DNA of 64,000 nucleotides from Flammeovirga kamogawensis (GTDB lineage Bacteria; Bacteroidota; Bacteroidia; Cytophagales; Flammeovirgaceae): assembly GCF_018736065.1 (NCBI RefSeq), contig NZ_CP076128.1, forward strand, positions 3,449,501 through 3,513,500. Direction: 5' to 3'. The position numbers were made by a program, and so were the translations under genes. Numbering within the stretch: the first letter of the stretch is position 1; each line of letters opens with the position of its first letter. Below are positions 17,792-26,979 of this stretch, piece after piece. The notes below the pieces were generated by a model. That model saw nothing but the letters and a program-made list of their open reading frames with translations, was not told the origin of the DNA and searched no databases.

Positions 17792-18325
17792 ATGGAAATT
17801 ATACCAACGAAACTAAAAGATTGTTATATTCTTCAACCTCAGGTATTTGGTGATGAGAGAGGATATTTTTACGAAAGTTTTCATGCTCAAAAATTTTCTG
17901 AAGTGACAGGTTTAGCCGTAACATTTGTGCAGGATAATCAATCATCCTCTTCTTATGGTGTTATTAGAGGCTTGCATTATCAAAAAGGTGCAGCTGCTCA
18001 AGCTAAATTAGTTAGAGTTATTTCGGGTAAAGTAATCGATGTAGCTGTTGATTTACGTCCTGGTAGCAGTACTTATGGACAATACGAAGCTGTTGAGTTG
18101 AGTGCTGAAAATAGAAAACAGTTATTTGTTCCAAGAGGCTTTGCCCATGGGTTTTCTGTACTTTCAGAATCAGCAGAATTTGTTTATAAATGTGATAATT
18201 ATTATAACCCAAATGAAGAAGGAGGAATTATTTTTAATGATCCAAAATTAAATATTGATTGGGGAATACCTCATGGAGAAGAAGTAATTTCTGAGAAAGA
18301 TTTAAAGCTTCCTAGATTGTCTTAA
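17792..18325 (+). CDS. rfbC: dTDP-4-dehydrorhamnose 3,5-epimerase
   Basis: A 177-residue cupin-fold RmlC. The catalytic His62 lies in IRGLHYQKG, and Arg/Lys elements (LVRVISGKVIDVAVDLR) and the PRGFAHGF loop are family features. It carries out step three of dTDP-rhamnose synthesis. It is coupled to rfbA but followed by a 288-bp gap holding an intergenic repeat before rfbD. Confidence 0.96.
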   Translation: MEIIPTKLKDCYILQPQVFGDERGYFYESFHAQKFSEVTGLAVTFVQDNQSSSSYGVIRGLHYQKGAAAQAKLVRVISGKVIDVAVDLRPGSSTYGQYEAVELSAENRKQLFVPRGFAHGFSVLSESAEFVYKCDNYYNPNEEGGIIFNDPKLNIDWGIPHGEEVISEKDLKLPRLS

Positions 18326-18456
18326 AATAAAAACGCAGACCTTTTTTATCGGCCTTGAAGGGAAAAGCATTAAGAAGTTTATAATATGAACCGTTAAGAA
18401 ATCTTCACTTGTTTGAGCGTAAGTGAGTTTTGAAGATTTTAGGTGAATGATACAAA

Positions 18457-18545
18457 ATTTAGCTTTTGACTTCATAGCCTTGACTTTTTTGCTTCGTTTT
18501 TGTGTTAAGACAAAAATGAAGAAAAAATATGATTGAAATGAGAAA
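18457..18545 (-). repeat. Hairpin-bearing intergenic repeat, copy 1 (inverted)
   Basis: Read on the minus strand, this segment matches the repeats at 36855-36933 and 40186-40271 (shared blocks such as GGCTATGAAG, GCAAAAAA and TGAAGAA). It contains a 12-bp stem (CTTCGTTTTTGT at 18492-18503 with ACAAAAATGAAG at 18510-18521, one G-T pair) and a 6-base loop. It lies between rfbC and rfbD, in the only sizeable gap of the rhamnose genes. The rest of the 18326-18613 gap shows only a short AGCTAT-ATAGCT inverted repeat near 18563-18580. Confidence 0.7.
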
Positions 18546-18613
18546 ATAGGCTATTGATATAAGCTATATTTATAGCTAGGGGAGTATTCTATGATGTTAA
18601 AACATTATTATTC

Positions 18614-19474
18614 ATGCAAAAAGAAATATTAGTTACAGGTGCAAGAGGTCAGCTTGGATCGGAATTAAATTATCTAACAAATACGATAGAAGCAAAGTTT
18701 ACGTTTGTAGATCTTGATGAGTTGGATATTACAAATCAACAAGCAATAAATATTTTTTTTAGAGAAAGGAATTTTACACATTGTATAAATTGTGCTGCAT
18801 ATACAGCAGTAGACAAGGCGGAAACTGATCGAGATATAGCTTATAAAGTTAATGTTCTTGGGGTTAAAAATTTAGCAGAAGTGTGTAAAGAAAATAATAT
18901 TGTTTTATTTCATGTATCTACAGATTTTGTATTTGATGGAAATCAAATTACCCCTTATTCAGAAGAAATTATTCCCTCTCCAATAAGTGTATATGGAGAA
19001 ACAAAACTTGAGGGAGAAAATGAAGTAATAAAAACAATGACGAATTATTTTATCATTAGAACTGCTTGGTTGTACAGTAGTTTTGGTAATAATTTCGTAA
19101 AAACAATGCTTCGTTTAGCGAATGAGAAAGATGAATTGGGAGTAATTGTAGATCAAATAGGTACACCTACTTACGCAAGAGATTTAGCAAAAGCTATTTT
19201 ATTAATAATTGATCAAGAAAGTGCTGCCTATGGGGTATATCATTATAGTAATGAGGGGGTTGCAAGTTGGTATGATTTTGCACAGGCAATTTTTATTTTA
19301 AGTAAAACGAATATTAAAGTTAACCCATTGCATACCTCAGCATATCCTACACCTGCTAAAAGACCTAAAATGAGTGTAATGGATAAATCAAAGTTTACAA
19401 CAAGTTTTAATATTACAATTCCTTATTGGCAATCTAGTTTAATCGACTGTCTCAAAGTATTGGGTGATAAATAG
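18614..19474 (+). CDS. rfbD: dTDP-4-dehydrorhamnose reductase
   Basis: 286 residues. NAD(P)-binding GARGQLGSEL at 9-18, the STDFVFDG motif at 102-109, and the catalytic Y127-x3-K131 in SVYGETK. It performs the last step, giving dTDP-L-rhamnose. It is separated from rfbC by a repeat-bearing gap and from rfbB by a 50-bp gap with its own promoter candidate, so the four rhamnose genes are not one compact transcript. Confidence 0.96.
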   Translation: MQKEILVTGARGQLGSELNYLTNTIEAKFTFVDLDELDITNQQAINIFFRERNFTHCINCAAYTAVDKAETDRDIAYKVNVLGVKNLAEVCKENNIVLFHVSTDFVFDGNQITPYSEEIIPSPISVYGETKLEGENEVIKTMTNYFIIRTAWLYSSFGNNFVKTMLRLANEKDELGVIVDQIGTPTYARDLAKAILLIIDQESAAYGVYHYSNEGVASWYDFAQAIFILSKTNIKVNPLHTSAYPTPAKRPKMSVMDKSKFTTSFNITIPYWQSSLIDCLKVLGDK

Positions 19475-19493
19475 CAAGAAAAGGGTAACTTTG
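19460..19493 (+). promoter_or_regulatory. Candidate internal promoter before rfbB
   Basis: TTG at 19460-19462 and TAACTTTG (TAnnTTTG) at 19486-19493 are spaced by 23 bases. The -7 box ends 31 bp before the rfbB ATG, a usual distance in this phylum. It overlaps the end of rfbD. Confidence 0.5.
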
Positions 19494-19524
19494 TACGAAA
19501 TATAATTGAACAGTAGGATACAAT

Positions 19525-20544
19525 ATGAAATCTTCTATATTAATTACAGGTGGAGCAGGCTTTATCGGTGCCAATTTTGTTCCTTATTTTCTAGAGAAAT
19601 ATAAAGAATATCAATTAATTAATCTTGATAAACTAACATATGCAGGTGATCTAGCAAATCTTTCTGAAATAGAAGAGAATCACTCAAGATACACCTTTAT
19701 TGAAGGAGATATTTGTGATAGAGTATTAATAGAAGAACTCTTCAATAAATATGATATTAAAGGTGTTATTCACTTTGCGGCAGAATCTCATGTAGACAAT
19801 TCAATTACAGGGCCAGAAGCATTTATTCAGACGAATGTGAATGGTACTTTTACATTAATTGATGTAGCAAGAAAGTATTGGATGAACGCTCCTTTTGAGT
19901 ATAAAGAAGAATATAAAAACTGCCGTTTTCATCATATTTCTACAGATGAAGTATATGGAACATTAGGGGATACGGGATTATTCACCGAAGAAACACCTTA
20001 TGCACCTAACAGTCCATATAGTGCATCAAAAGCATCTTCAGATATGATTGTTCGTTCTTATTTTCATACCTATGGTATGAATGTAGTGACTACAAATTGT
20101 TCGAATAATTATGGCCCTAAGCAACATAAAGAAAAATTAATTCCTACTATTATTCGTAAAGCACTTACAAGTGAACCAATTCCGATTTATGGAGATGGAA
20201 AGAATATTCGTGATTGGTTATATGTTTTGGATCATTGTAAAGGGATAGATTTAGTATACCATAAAGGAAAAGAAGGAGAAACATACAATATTGGAGGACG
20301 TAACGAAAGAGATAACCTCTATATAGTAGATAAAATATGTACTTTACTTGATGTTAAACAACCTTTAAAAGGTGGTAAATCTTATAAAGAGTTGATTACC
20401 TTTGTAAAAGATCGTCCAGGTCATGATCAAAGATATGCAATTGATGCTACTAAGTTAGAAACTGAATTAGGATGGAAAGCTGATGAAGACTTTGAAAGTG
20501 GCATTGTTAAAACTATTGATTGGTATTTAGAAGAATATAGATAA
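19525..20544 (+). CDS. rfbB: dTDP-glucose 4,6-dehydratase
   Basis: A 339-residue extended short-chain dehydrogenase. GGAGFIGANF at 9-18 binds NAD; STDEVYG (139-145) contains the active-site Asp-Glu pair that distinguishes dehydratases from epimerases; Y165-x3-K169 is the catalytic couple (SPYSASKAS). It converts dTDP-glucose to the 4-keto-6-deoxy sugar used by rfbC. The next dehydrogenase gene begins 2 bp after the stop. Confidence 0.96.
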   Translation: MKSSILITGGAGFIGANFVPYFLEKYKEYQLINLDKLTYAGDLANLSEIEENHSRYTFIEGDICDRVLIEELFNKYDIKGVIHFAAESHVDNSITGPEAFIQTNVNGTFTLIDVARKYWMNAPFEYKEEYKNCRFHHISTDEVYGTLGDTGLFTEETPYAPNSPYSASKASSDMIVRSYFHTYGMNVVTTNCSNNYGPKQHKEKLIPTIIRKALTSEPIPIYGDGKNIRDWLYVLDHCKGIDLVYHKGKEGETYNIGGRNERDNLYIVDKICTLLDVKQPLKGGKSYKELITFVKDRPGHDQRYAIDATKLETELGWKADEDFESGIVKTIDWYLEEYR

Positions 20545-20545
20545 T

Positions 20546-21811
20546 ATGAATATTAAGAATAAAAAAATAGCCATTATTGGTCTTGGATATGTTGGTTTGC
20601 CACTTGCTGTTGAATTTGGTAAACAAGGATTTAATGTTATTGGTTTTGATATTAATGAAGCAAGAATTAAGGAGTTAAAAGATGGAACTGATAGTACTTT
20701 AGAAGTTAGTTTAGAAGAAATGAAAGAAGCTAAAGGACTTTCATATTCATCTAATAAATTGGATATTAAAGATTCTGATATTTATATCGTAACAGTTCCA
20801 ACACCTATTGACGAATATAAAACTCCAGATTTAACACCATTAAAAAAGTCTAGTGAGACTGTAGGAAGTGTATTATCGGAAGGTAATATAGTTATTTATG
20901 AATCTACTGTATATCCTGGTTGTACAGAAGAAGAATGTGTTCCTGTTTTAGAGAAAGTTTCAAAACTAAAGTTCAATAAAGAATTTTACTGCGGTTATTC
21001 TCCTGAAAGAATTAATCCAGGAGATCATGTGCATAGAGTACATAACATCATGAAAGTAACTTCAGGTTCTACACCTGAAATTGCAGAAGTGGTAGATCAA
21101 TTATATAGATCAATAGTAACAGTAGGTACACACAAAGCACCTAACTTAAAAGTAGCTGAAGCAGCTAAAGTAATTGAAAACTCTCAAAGAGATTTGAATA
21201 TTGCTTTTGTAAATGAGTTATCGAAAATTTTTGAAAAAGTAGGTATTGATACATTGGATGTATTAGAAGCTGCTGGAACTAAATGGAATTTTTTACCATT
21301 TAGACCAGGTTTAGTGGGAGGTCATTGTATTGGTGTTGATCCTTTCTATTTAACTTATAAGGCGGAATCAATAGGATACCACCCAGAAGTTATTCTTGCA
21401 GGAAGAAGAATTAACGATGGAATGGGGCCTTATGTAGCCAATCAAGTAGTTAAATTAATGGTGAAAGCTGGACATGCGATAAAGAATTCTAAGGTATTAG
21501 TATTAGGAATTACCTTTAAAGAAGATTGTCCAGATATTAGAAATTCAAGAGTGATTGATGTTATTCAAGAGTTTCAAGAATTTGGGGTTGATTTGGATGT
21601 ATATGATCCTTATGCTTCAAAAGAAGAAGTAAAAGAGGAATACGGTATTGACTTAATAGATTCAATTGGTAATAATTATTCAGCAGTTGTACTTACAGTA
21701 GCCCATAAAGAATTTAAAGCATTAGATTGGTCTAAGCTGAAGAAAGAGAATACAGTGGTATATGATGTAAAAAGTGTTTTACCAACAGAAGTAATTACAG
21801 ATAGACTTTAA
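20546..21811 (+). CDS. UDP-N-acetylhexosamine 6-dehydrogenase (WbpA/TviB-like), copy 2
   Basis: 421 residues, paralogous to the gene at 13475: GLGYVGLPLAVEFGK at 12-26, catalytic Cys261 in GLVGGHCIGVDPFY. From here the gene order is dehydrogenase, WbpE-like, WbpD-like, WbpB-like, with a WbpI-like epimerase further on. In Pseudomonas O-antigen synthesis that set makes UDP-diacetamido uronic acids from UDP-GlcNAc, so this copy most likely feeds UDP-GlcNAcA into that branch. The two copies together are direct repeats about 7 kb apart. Confidence 0.92.
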   Translation: MNIKNKKIAIIGLGYVGLPLAVEFGKQGFNVIGFDINEARIKELKDGTDSTLEVSLEEMKEAKGLSYSSNKLDIKDSDIYIVTVPTPIDEYKTPDLTPLKKSSETVGSVLSEGNIVIYESTVYPGCTEEECVPVLEKVSKLKFNKEFYCGYSPERINPGDHVHRVHNIMKVTSGSTPEIAEVVDQLYRSIVTVGTHKAPNLKVAEAAKVIENSQRDLNIAFVNELSKIFEKVGIDTLDVLEAAGTKWNFLPFRPGLVGGHCIGVDPFYLTYKAESIGYHPEVILAGRRINDGMGPYVANQVVKLMVKAGHAIKNSKVLVLGITFKEDCPDIRNSRVIDVIQEFQEFGVDLDVYDPYASKEEVKEEYGIDLIDSIGNNYSAVVLTVAHKEFKALDWSKLKKENTVVYDVKSVLPTEVITDRL

Positions 21812-21817
21812 ATAATA

Positions 21818-22978
21818 ATGAGTAGAATATCAAGAGAAGAGATAGGGAAAATCCAAATGGTGGATTTACATACTCAATATAAAAATATTAAAGAGGATGT
21901 AGATAAAGGTATTCAAGAAGTAATAGATTCATGTGCTTTTATTAATGGTCCTGCTGTGAAATCTTTTGCTAAAGAGTTAGCAACTTACAATAATGTAAAT
22001 CATGCTGTTCCATGTGCAAATGGAACTGATGCATTACAGGTGGCGATGATGGCTGTTGGTTTAAAGCCTGGTGATGAAGTTTTAGTACCAGTACATACAT
22101 ATGTAGCAACAGCAGAGGTAATAGCTTTATTACAATTAGATCCCGTTTTTGTTGATGTTGATCCTGAGTTATTTACTATTGATGTAAAACAAATGGAATC
22201 TAAAATCACTTCAAAAACAAAAGCTATCGTTCCTGTTCATTTATATGGACAATGTGCAGATATGGAAGCGATTATGAAGATTGCTAATAAGCATAATTTA
22301 TTTGTTATTGAGGACACTGCACAAGCAATTGGTGCGGAATATACATTTTCTGATGGTTCAGTAAAAAAAGCAGGCACGATTGGTCATATAGGTTGTACAT
22401 CTTTCTTTCCATCAAAAAACTTAGGTTGTTATGGTGATGGTGGAGCCATGTTAATTAATGATGAAAAATTAGCAAATACTGCAAGAATGATTGCAAGTCA
22501 TGGACAATCAATTAAGTATCATCATGATATAGTGGGTTGCAACTCAAGGTTAGATACTTTGCAAGCAGCAGTATTAAGAGTTAAATTACCTCATTTAGAT
22601 ACCTATAATAAAAACCGACAAAAAGTAGCAAATAAGTACAATAAAGCTTTTGCTCAAGTTCAAGAAATTGAGACTCCCCAAAATGCTGAAAATTCAACTC
22701 ATGTTTATCATCAATATACATTAAAAGTAAATAATGTTGATAGAGATCAGTTGAAAGAGAAACTTCAAGAGAAAGGAGTACCATCTATGATTTATTACCC
22801 TGTACCATTACATTTTCAGAAAGCATATTGTAAGTCTGAATTTAATGAAGGTAGTTTCCCTGTAACAGAACAACTTTCAAAAGTGGTATTATCATTACCT
22901 ATACACACTGAAATGCAGGAAAATCAACAAGATTATATTATTCAAAGTGTTTTAGAATCAATAAATGAATTAGCATAA
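21818..22978 (+). CDS. DegT/DnrJ/EryC1/StrS aminotransferase (WbpE-like)
   Basis: A 386-residue sugar aminotransferase. The PLP-binding Lys200 is in SFFPSKNLGCYGDGGAM, and the cofactor-contact region EDTAQAIGAEY precedes it. Family members transaminate 3- or 4-keto nucleotide sugars; next to WbpD- and WbpB-like genes the likely substrate is the 3-keto form of UDP-GlcNAcA. A start at the in-frame Met14 (MVDLHTQYKN) would match shorter homologues; the ATG at 21818 keeps the gene 6 bp from its neighbour. Its stop overlaps the next start by one base. Confidence 0.9.
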   Translation: MSRISREEIGKIQMVDLHTQYKNIKEDVDKGIQEVIDSCAFINGPAVKSFAKELATYNNVNHAVPCANGTDALQVAMMAVGLKPGDEVLVPVHTYVATAEVIALLQLDPVFVDVDPELFTIDVKQMESKITSKTKAIVPVHLYGQCADMEAIMKIANKHNLFVIEDTAQAIGAEYTFSDGSVKKAGTIGHIGCTSFFPSKNLGCYGDGGAMLINDEKLANTARMIASHGQSIKYHHDIVGCNSRLDTLQAAVLRVKLPHLDTYNKNRQKVANKYNKAFAQVQEIETPQNAENSTHVYHQYTLKVNNVDRDQLKEKLQEKGVPSMIYYPVPLHFQKAYCKSEFNEGSFPVTEQLSKVVLSLPIHTEMQENQQDYIIQSVLESINELA

Positions 22979-23553
22979 TGGAAGGAGAATTCTTTGCACA
23001 TGAAACTGCAGTTATAGATGAGGGTTGTGTGATTGAAAAAGGCTCAAAGATTTGGCATTTTTCTCATATTATGTCCAATTGTAAAATTGGAGAGAACTGT
23101 AATATTGGCCAGAATGTAGTTGTATCTCCTGAAGTAGAACTTGGTCAGAATGTAAAAGTTCAAAATAATGTGTCAATTTACTCAGGAGTAACTTGTGATG
23201 ATGATGTTTTTTTAGGTCCATCTATGGTTTTCACTAATGTGACAAATCCGCGAAGTACAGTAAATAGAAGAGGACAATATTCTAAAACACATGTAGGTAA
23301 AGGTGCTTCAATAGGAGCTAATGCAACTATAGTTTGTGGACATGATATTGGTAACTATGCTTTCATTGGGGCAGGTGCTGTAGTAACTAAGACAATTCCT
23401 GCTTATGCATTAGTTGTAGGGAATCCTGCTAAGCAAATAGGGTGGATGAGTGAATATGGACATCGGCTTGAATTTGATAATAATGGTTTAGCGATTTGTG
23501 AAGAATCAAAAGAAACCTATAAATTTGAAAATAACCAAGTTACTAAATTATAA
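22978..23553 (+). CDS. Nucleotide-sugar N-acetyltransferase (WbpD-like, left-handed beta-helix)
   Basis: 191 residues dominated by hexapeptide repeats (for example IGENCNIGQNVVV, GVTCDDDVFLGP), which fold as a trimeric left-handed beta-helix using acetyl-CoA. The PRSTVNRRGQY loop and the ending GNPAKQIGWMSEYG are typical of the WbpD/WlbB group that acetylates the 3-amino group of UDP-GlcNAc3N uronic acid. Start and the upstream stop overlap (ATAATGG), implying translational coupling. Confidence 0.9.
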   Translation: MEGEFFAHETAVIDEGCVIEKGSKIWHFSHIMSNCKIGENCNIGQNVVVSPEVELGQNVKVQNNVSIYSGVTCDDDVFLGPSMVFTNVTNPRSTVNRRGQYSKTHVGKGASIGANATIVCGHDIGNYAFIGAGAVVTKTIPAYALVVGNPAKQIGWMSEYGHRLEFDNNGLAICEESKETYKFENNQVTKL

Positions 23554-24534
<981 letters not shown>

Positions 24535-24538
24535 TCTG

Positions 24539-25798
24539 ATGATTAAAATAAAAAAAAGCTTCTTGTCTTCTGAGTTTATGAAAAATATCATCTTATTGAC
24601 AGGGAGCTCTTTTCTCGTTCAGCTTATTCCGTTTTTGATTAGCCCTATTTTATCAAGGTTTTATTCACCTGAAGATTTTGGAGAATTAGGTTTATTCAAT
24701 CAATCTGTATCTATCTTAGTAATATTTTTTACTTTGAGTTTTGAACAAGCAATTGTTATTGTAAAAAAAAATGAAACAGCAATCAATTTAATTAAAGGAA
24801 TTTATAGTATTTCTTTAATAGGTTTGCTACTAGTAATTTCAAGTTTAATAATACTTAAAACATTTAGTATTTCGGTTCAATTTGATACTTTATCTAATGA
24901 TTTTATTATTTATTTACCATTTTCAGTTTTCCTTTACTCTTTAATTTTATGTTCTACAAATTTATCAAATAGATTCAAAGAATATAGGTTTCTTTCAATT
25001 CTAAAATTAGTCCAAGTTATTACAACTAATAGTCTATATTTATTGAACTTTTTAAGTTTGATTACTGGGCGTCTCTTTGGTTTACTAGCTGCAGGTATTT
25101 TCTCATTTGCATACTTTATCAAAAAAAAATCAGGGTTTGAGCTGTCAAATAAAAAAATATCTCAATCTCTTAGTTCTAATGTTAACTTCGCTAAATATAC
25201 ATCAATCCATTCTTTAGCAAACACAATAGTAGGGAGTTTACCTATGTTTTTGTTAAGTAGTTATTATTCTCTCTCGATTGTAGGGTATTATTCATTTACG
25301 TTTACAATGATGTTTGTTCCTGTACAATTGATTGCTGCATCAATTGGGGGTGTATTAAAGCAAGATTTTTCTCAGAAATATTATAAAGGGACTCTTGAAT
25401 TGACAAAAGTATACAAATTTTACAAAAAATTAGTACTTCTACTTGTTATTCCTTCAATAATTTTTTTAATATATTCACCACAAATATTTAGTTTAATTTT
25501 TAGTGAAAAATGGTTTGAATCAGGTGAAATAGCAAGATTTCTTTTTCCCTGGGTTTTAAGTATATTATTTACATCTCCAATATCTTTTCTACCACAATTA
25601 TTTAACAGGCAAAAACAAGCGTTATTTATTGAAATAATAACATCTATAATTAAATCAATTACATTATTTGTTTGCTGTGAAATATTGTTAGAGTATGAGT
25701 TAACAATTTTATTATTTTCAATAGTTGCTACTTTGTCGGTTTTAACTAATTTAATTTGGTATTTTTGGCTAATTAAATATAAAAAAATAGATAAGTGA
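24539..25798 (+). CDS. Wzx-type oligosaccharide flippase
   Basis: 419 residues with about 12 hydrophobic helices. The opening is typical of the polysaccharide-transporter family (GSSFLVQLIPFLISPILSRFYSPEDFGELGLF). It would flip the undecaprenyl-linked repeat unit to the periplasm. The stop shares a base with the next start (TGATG). A marked drop in GC content starts about here compared with the sugar-synthesis genes, a common feature of strain-variable O-unit processing genes. Confidence 0.88.
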   Translation: MIKIKKSFLSSEFMKNIILLTGSSFLVQLIPFLISPILSRFYSPEDFGELGLFNQSVSILVIFFTLSFEQAIVIVKKNETAINLIKGIYSISLIGLLLVISSLIILKTFSISVQFDTLSNDFIIYLPFSVFLYSLILCSTNLSNRFKEYRFLSILKLVQVITTNSLYLLNFLSLITGRLFGLLAAGIFSFAYFIKKKSGFELSNKKISQSLSSNVNFAKYTSIHSLANTIVGSLPMFLLSSYYSLSIVGYYSFTFTMMFVPVQLIAASIGGVLKQDFSQKYYKGTLELTKVYKFYKKLVLLLVIPSIIFLIYSPQIFSLIFSEKWFESGEIARFLFPWVLSILFTSPISFLPQLFNRQKQALFIEIITSIIKSITLFVCCEILLEYELTILLFSIVATLSVLTNLIWYFWLIKYKKIDK

Positions 25799-26979
25799 TG
25801 AGAGTTCTTGTAATACCATCATGGTATCCTCCAAATGGTGGACAATTTTTCAAAAATCAGATTTTAGCATTAAAGCAAGAATGCTCTAATCTGGAGGTAG
25901 ATGTCATTTATTGTCAAGACGATTCTTTAAGGGGATTTTCAATTTTAAAACTATTAGAAAATAATAGTTTTAAAATTCATAAAAAAGATGAAGATGGGAT
26001 ATTAACATATAGAATAAAATCATGGAGTTTGCCTTTTTTTGAAAAAATATCAAGTAAGTTATGGTGTATCAAGATGTTTTTTTTATTTAAAGAATATGTA
26101 AAAGATACTGGTTTTCCTGATTTAATTCATGTACATAGTTCTCTATGGGGAGGTGAAGTTGCTTATAATATCAAAACAAAATACAATATTCCTTATGTTA
26201 TAACAGAACATAGGGGGCGATTCATTTACAATAATTCATTATCAATGAGTATGTTTAAACCTTGGTACGATAAACGATTAAAGAAAATTTTTGAAAATGC
26301 ATCTTTTACTATACCAGTAGGTTCAAATATGTCCAAAAAAATTTCTAATTATATTGAAAAAGGGAGTAATACTACTATTGTTCCCATACCAAACCAAGTA
26401 GATGTAAGTAAATTTAATATTGATTATGAAATTAAGAAATATGAAGAATTTACATTTATTTCAATAGCATACTTAGTTGAAGTTAAAAGGTTTGACATAC
26501 TGATTTCAGCTTTCAATAACTTTCAATTAAAATATCCAAAATCAAAATTAGTAATAATAGGTAGTGGACCACTTGAGTCAAAACTCAAAACTCAAGTTGA
26601 TGAGTTAAATATACACAGTAAAGTTGTTTTTTTAGGATACAAAAACCCTTTTGAAATTAATTACTATTTAAATAGATCTCATGCTTTTGCTCTTGCAAGT
26701 TCTGTAGAAGCTCAAGGTGTAGTAACAGTTGAAGCAATGTGTACTGGGTTACCAGTTTTAGGAACAGATACATTATCACCTGAAAATATTCCAAATGGGA
26801 CTGGAGTAACAGTAAAATCCGAAGATATAAATGCTTTTACTAATGGTATGATTAATATTTACGAAAATTATTCTCATTATAATAAAGAGAAAATTAGAGA
26901 CATAGCTGTTAGTACCTTTTCTGAAAAGGTAATTGCTTCACGAATTTTTGAAATTTATAAAAAAACATTAAGTCATTGA
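25798..26979 (+). CDS. Glycosyltransferase family 4-type
   Basis: 393 residues from the ATG at 25798 (a GTG one codon earlier is also possible). It shows the GT-B layout: an N-terminal VIPSWYPPNGGQF acceptor-side motif and a C-terminal donor domain with the EX7E pattern in EAQGVVTVE, followed by AMCTGLPVLGT. It adds one sugar of the repeat unit; donor and linkage cannot be read from sequence. Its end overlaps the TTG start of the next gene by 4 bp. Confidence 0.88.
   Translation: MRVLVIPSWYPPNGGQFFKNQILALKQECSNLEVDVIYCQDDSLRGFSILKLLENNSFKIHKKDEDGILTYRIKSWSLPFFEKISSKLWCIKMFFLFKEYVKDTGFPDLIHVHSSLWGGEVAYNIKTKYNIPYVITEHRGRFIYNNSLSMSMFKPWYDKRLKKIFENASFTIPVGSNMSKKISNYIEKGSNTTIVPIPNQVDVSKFNIDYEIKKYEEFTFISIAYLVEVKRFDILISAFNNFQLKYPKSKLVIIGSGPLESKLKTQVDELNIHSKVVFLGYKNPFEINYYLNRSHAFALASSVEAQGVVTVEAMCTGLPVLGTDTLSPENIPNGTGVTVKSEDINAFTNGMINIYENYSHYNKEKIRDIAVSTFSEKVIASRIFEIYKKTLSH

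Noticed and set aside
12100-20000. Invertible promoter of the Bacteroides capsule type
   Set aside because: I looked for paired inverted repeats around promoter boxes upstream of and inside the locus; only single hairpins were found and no invertase gene is present.
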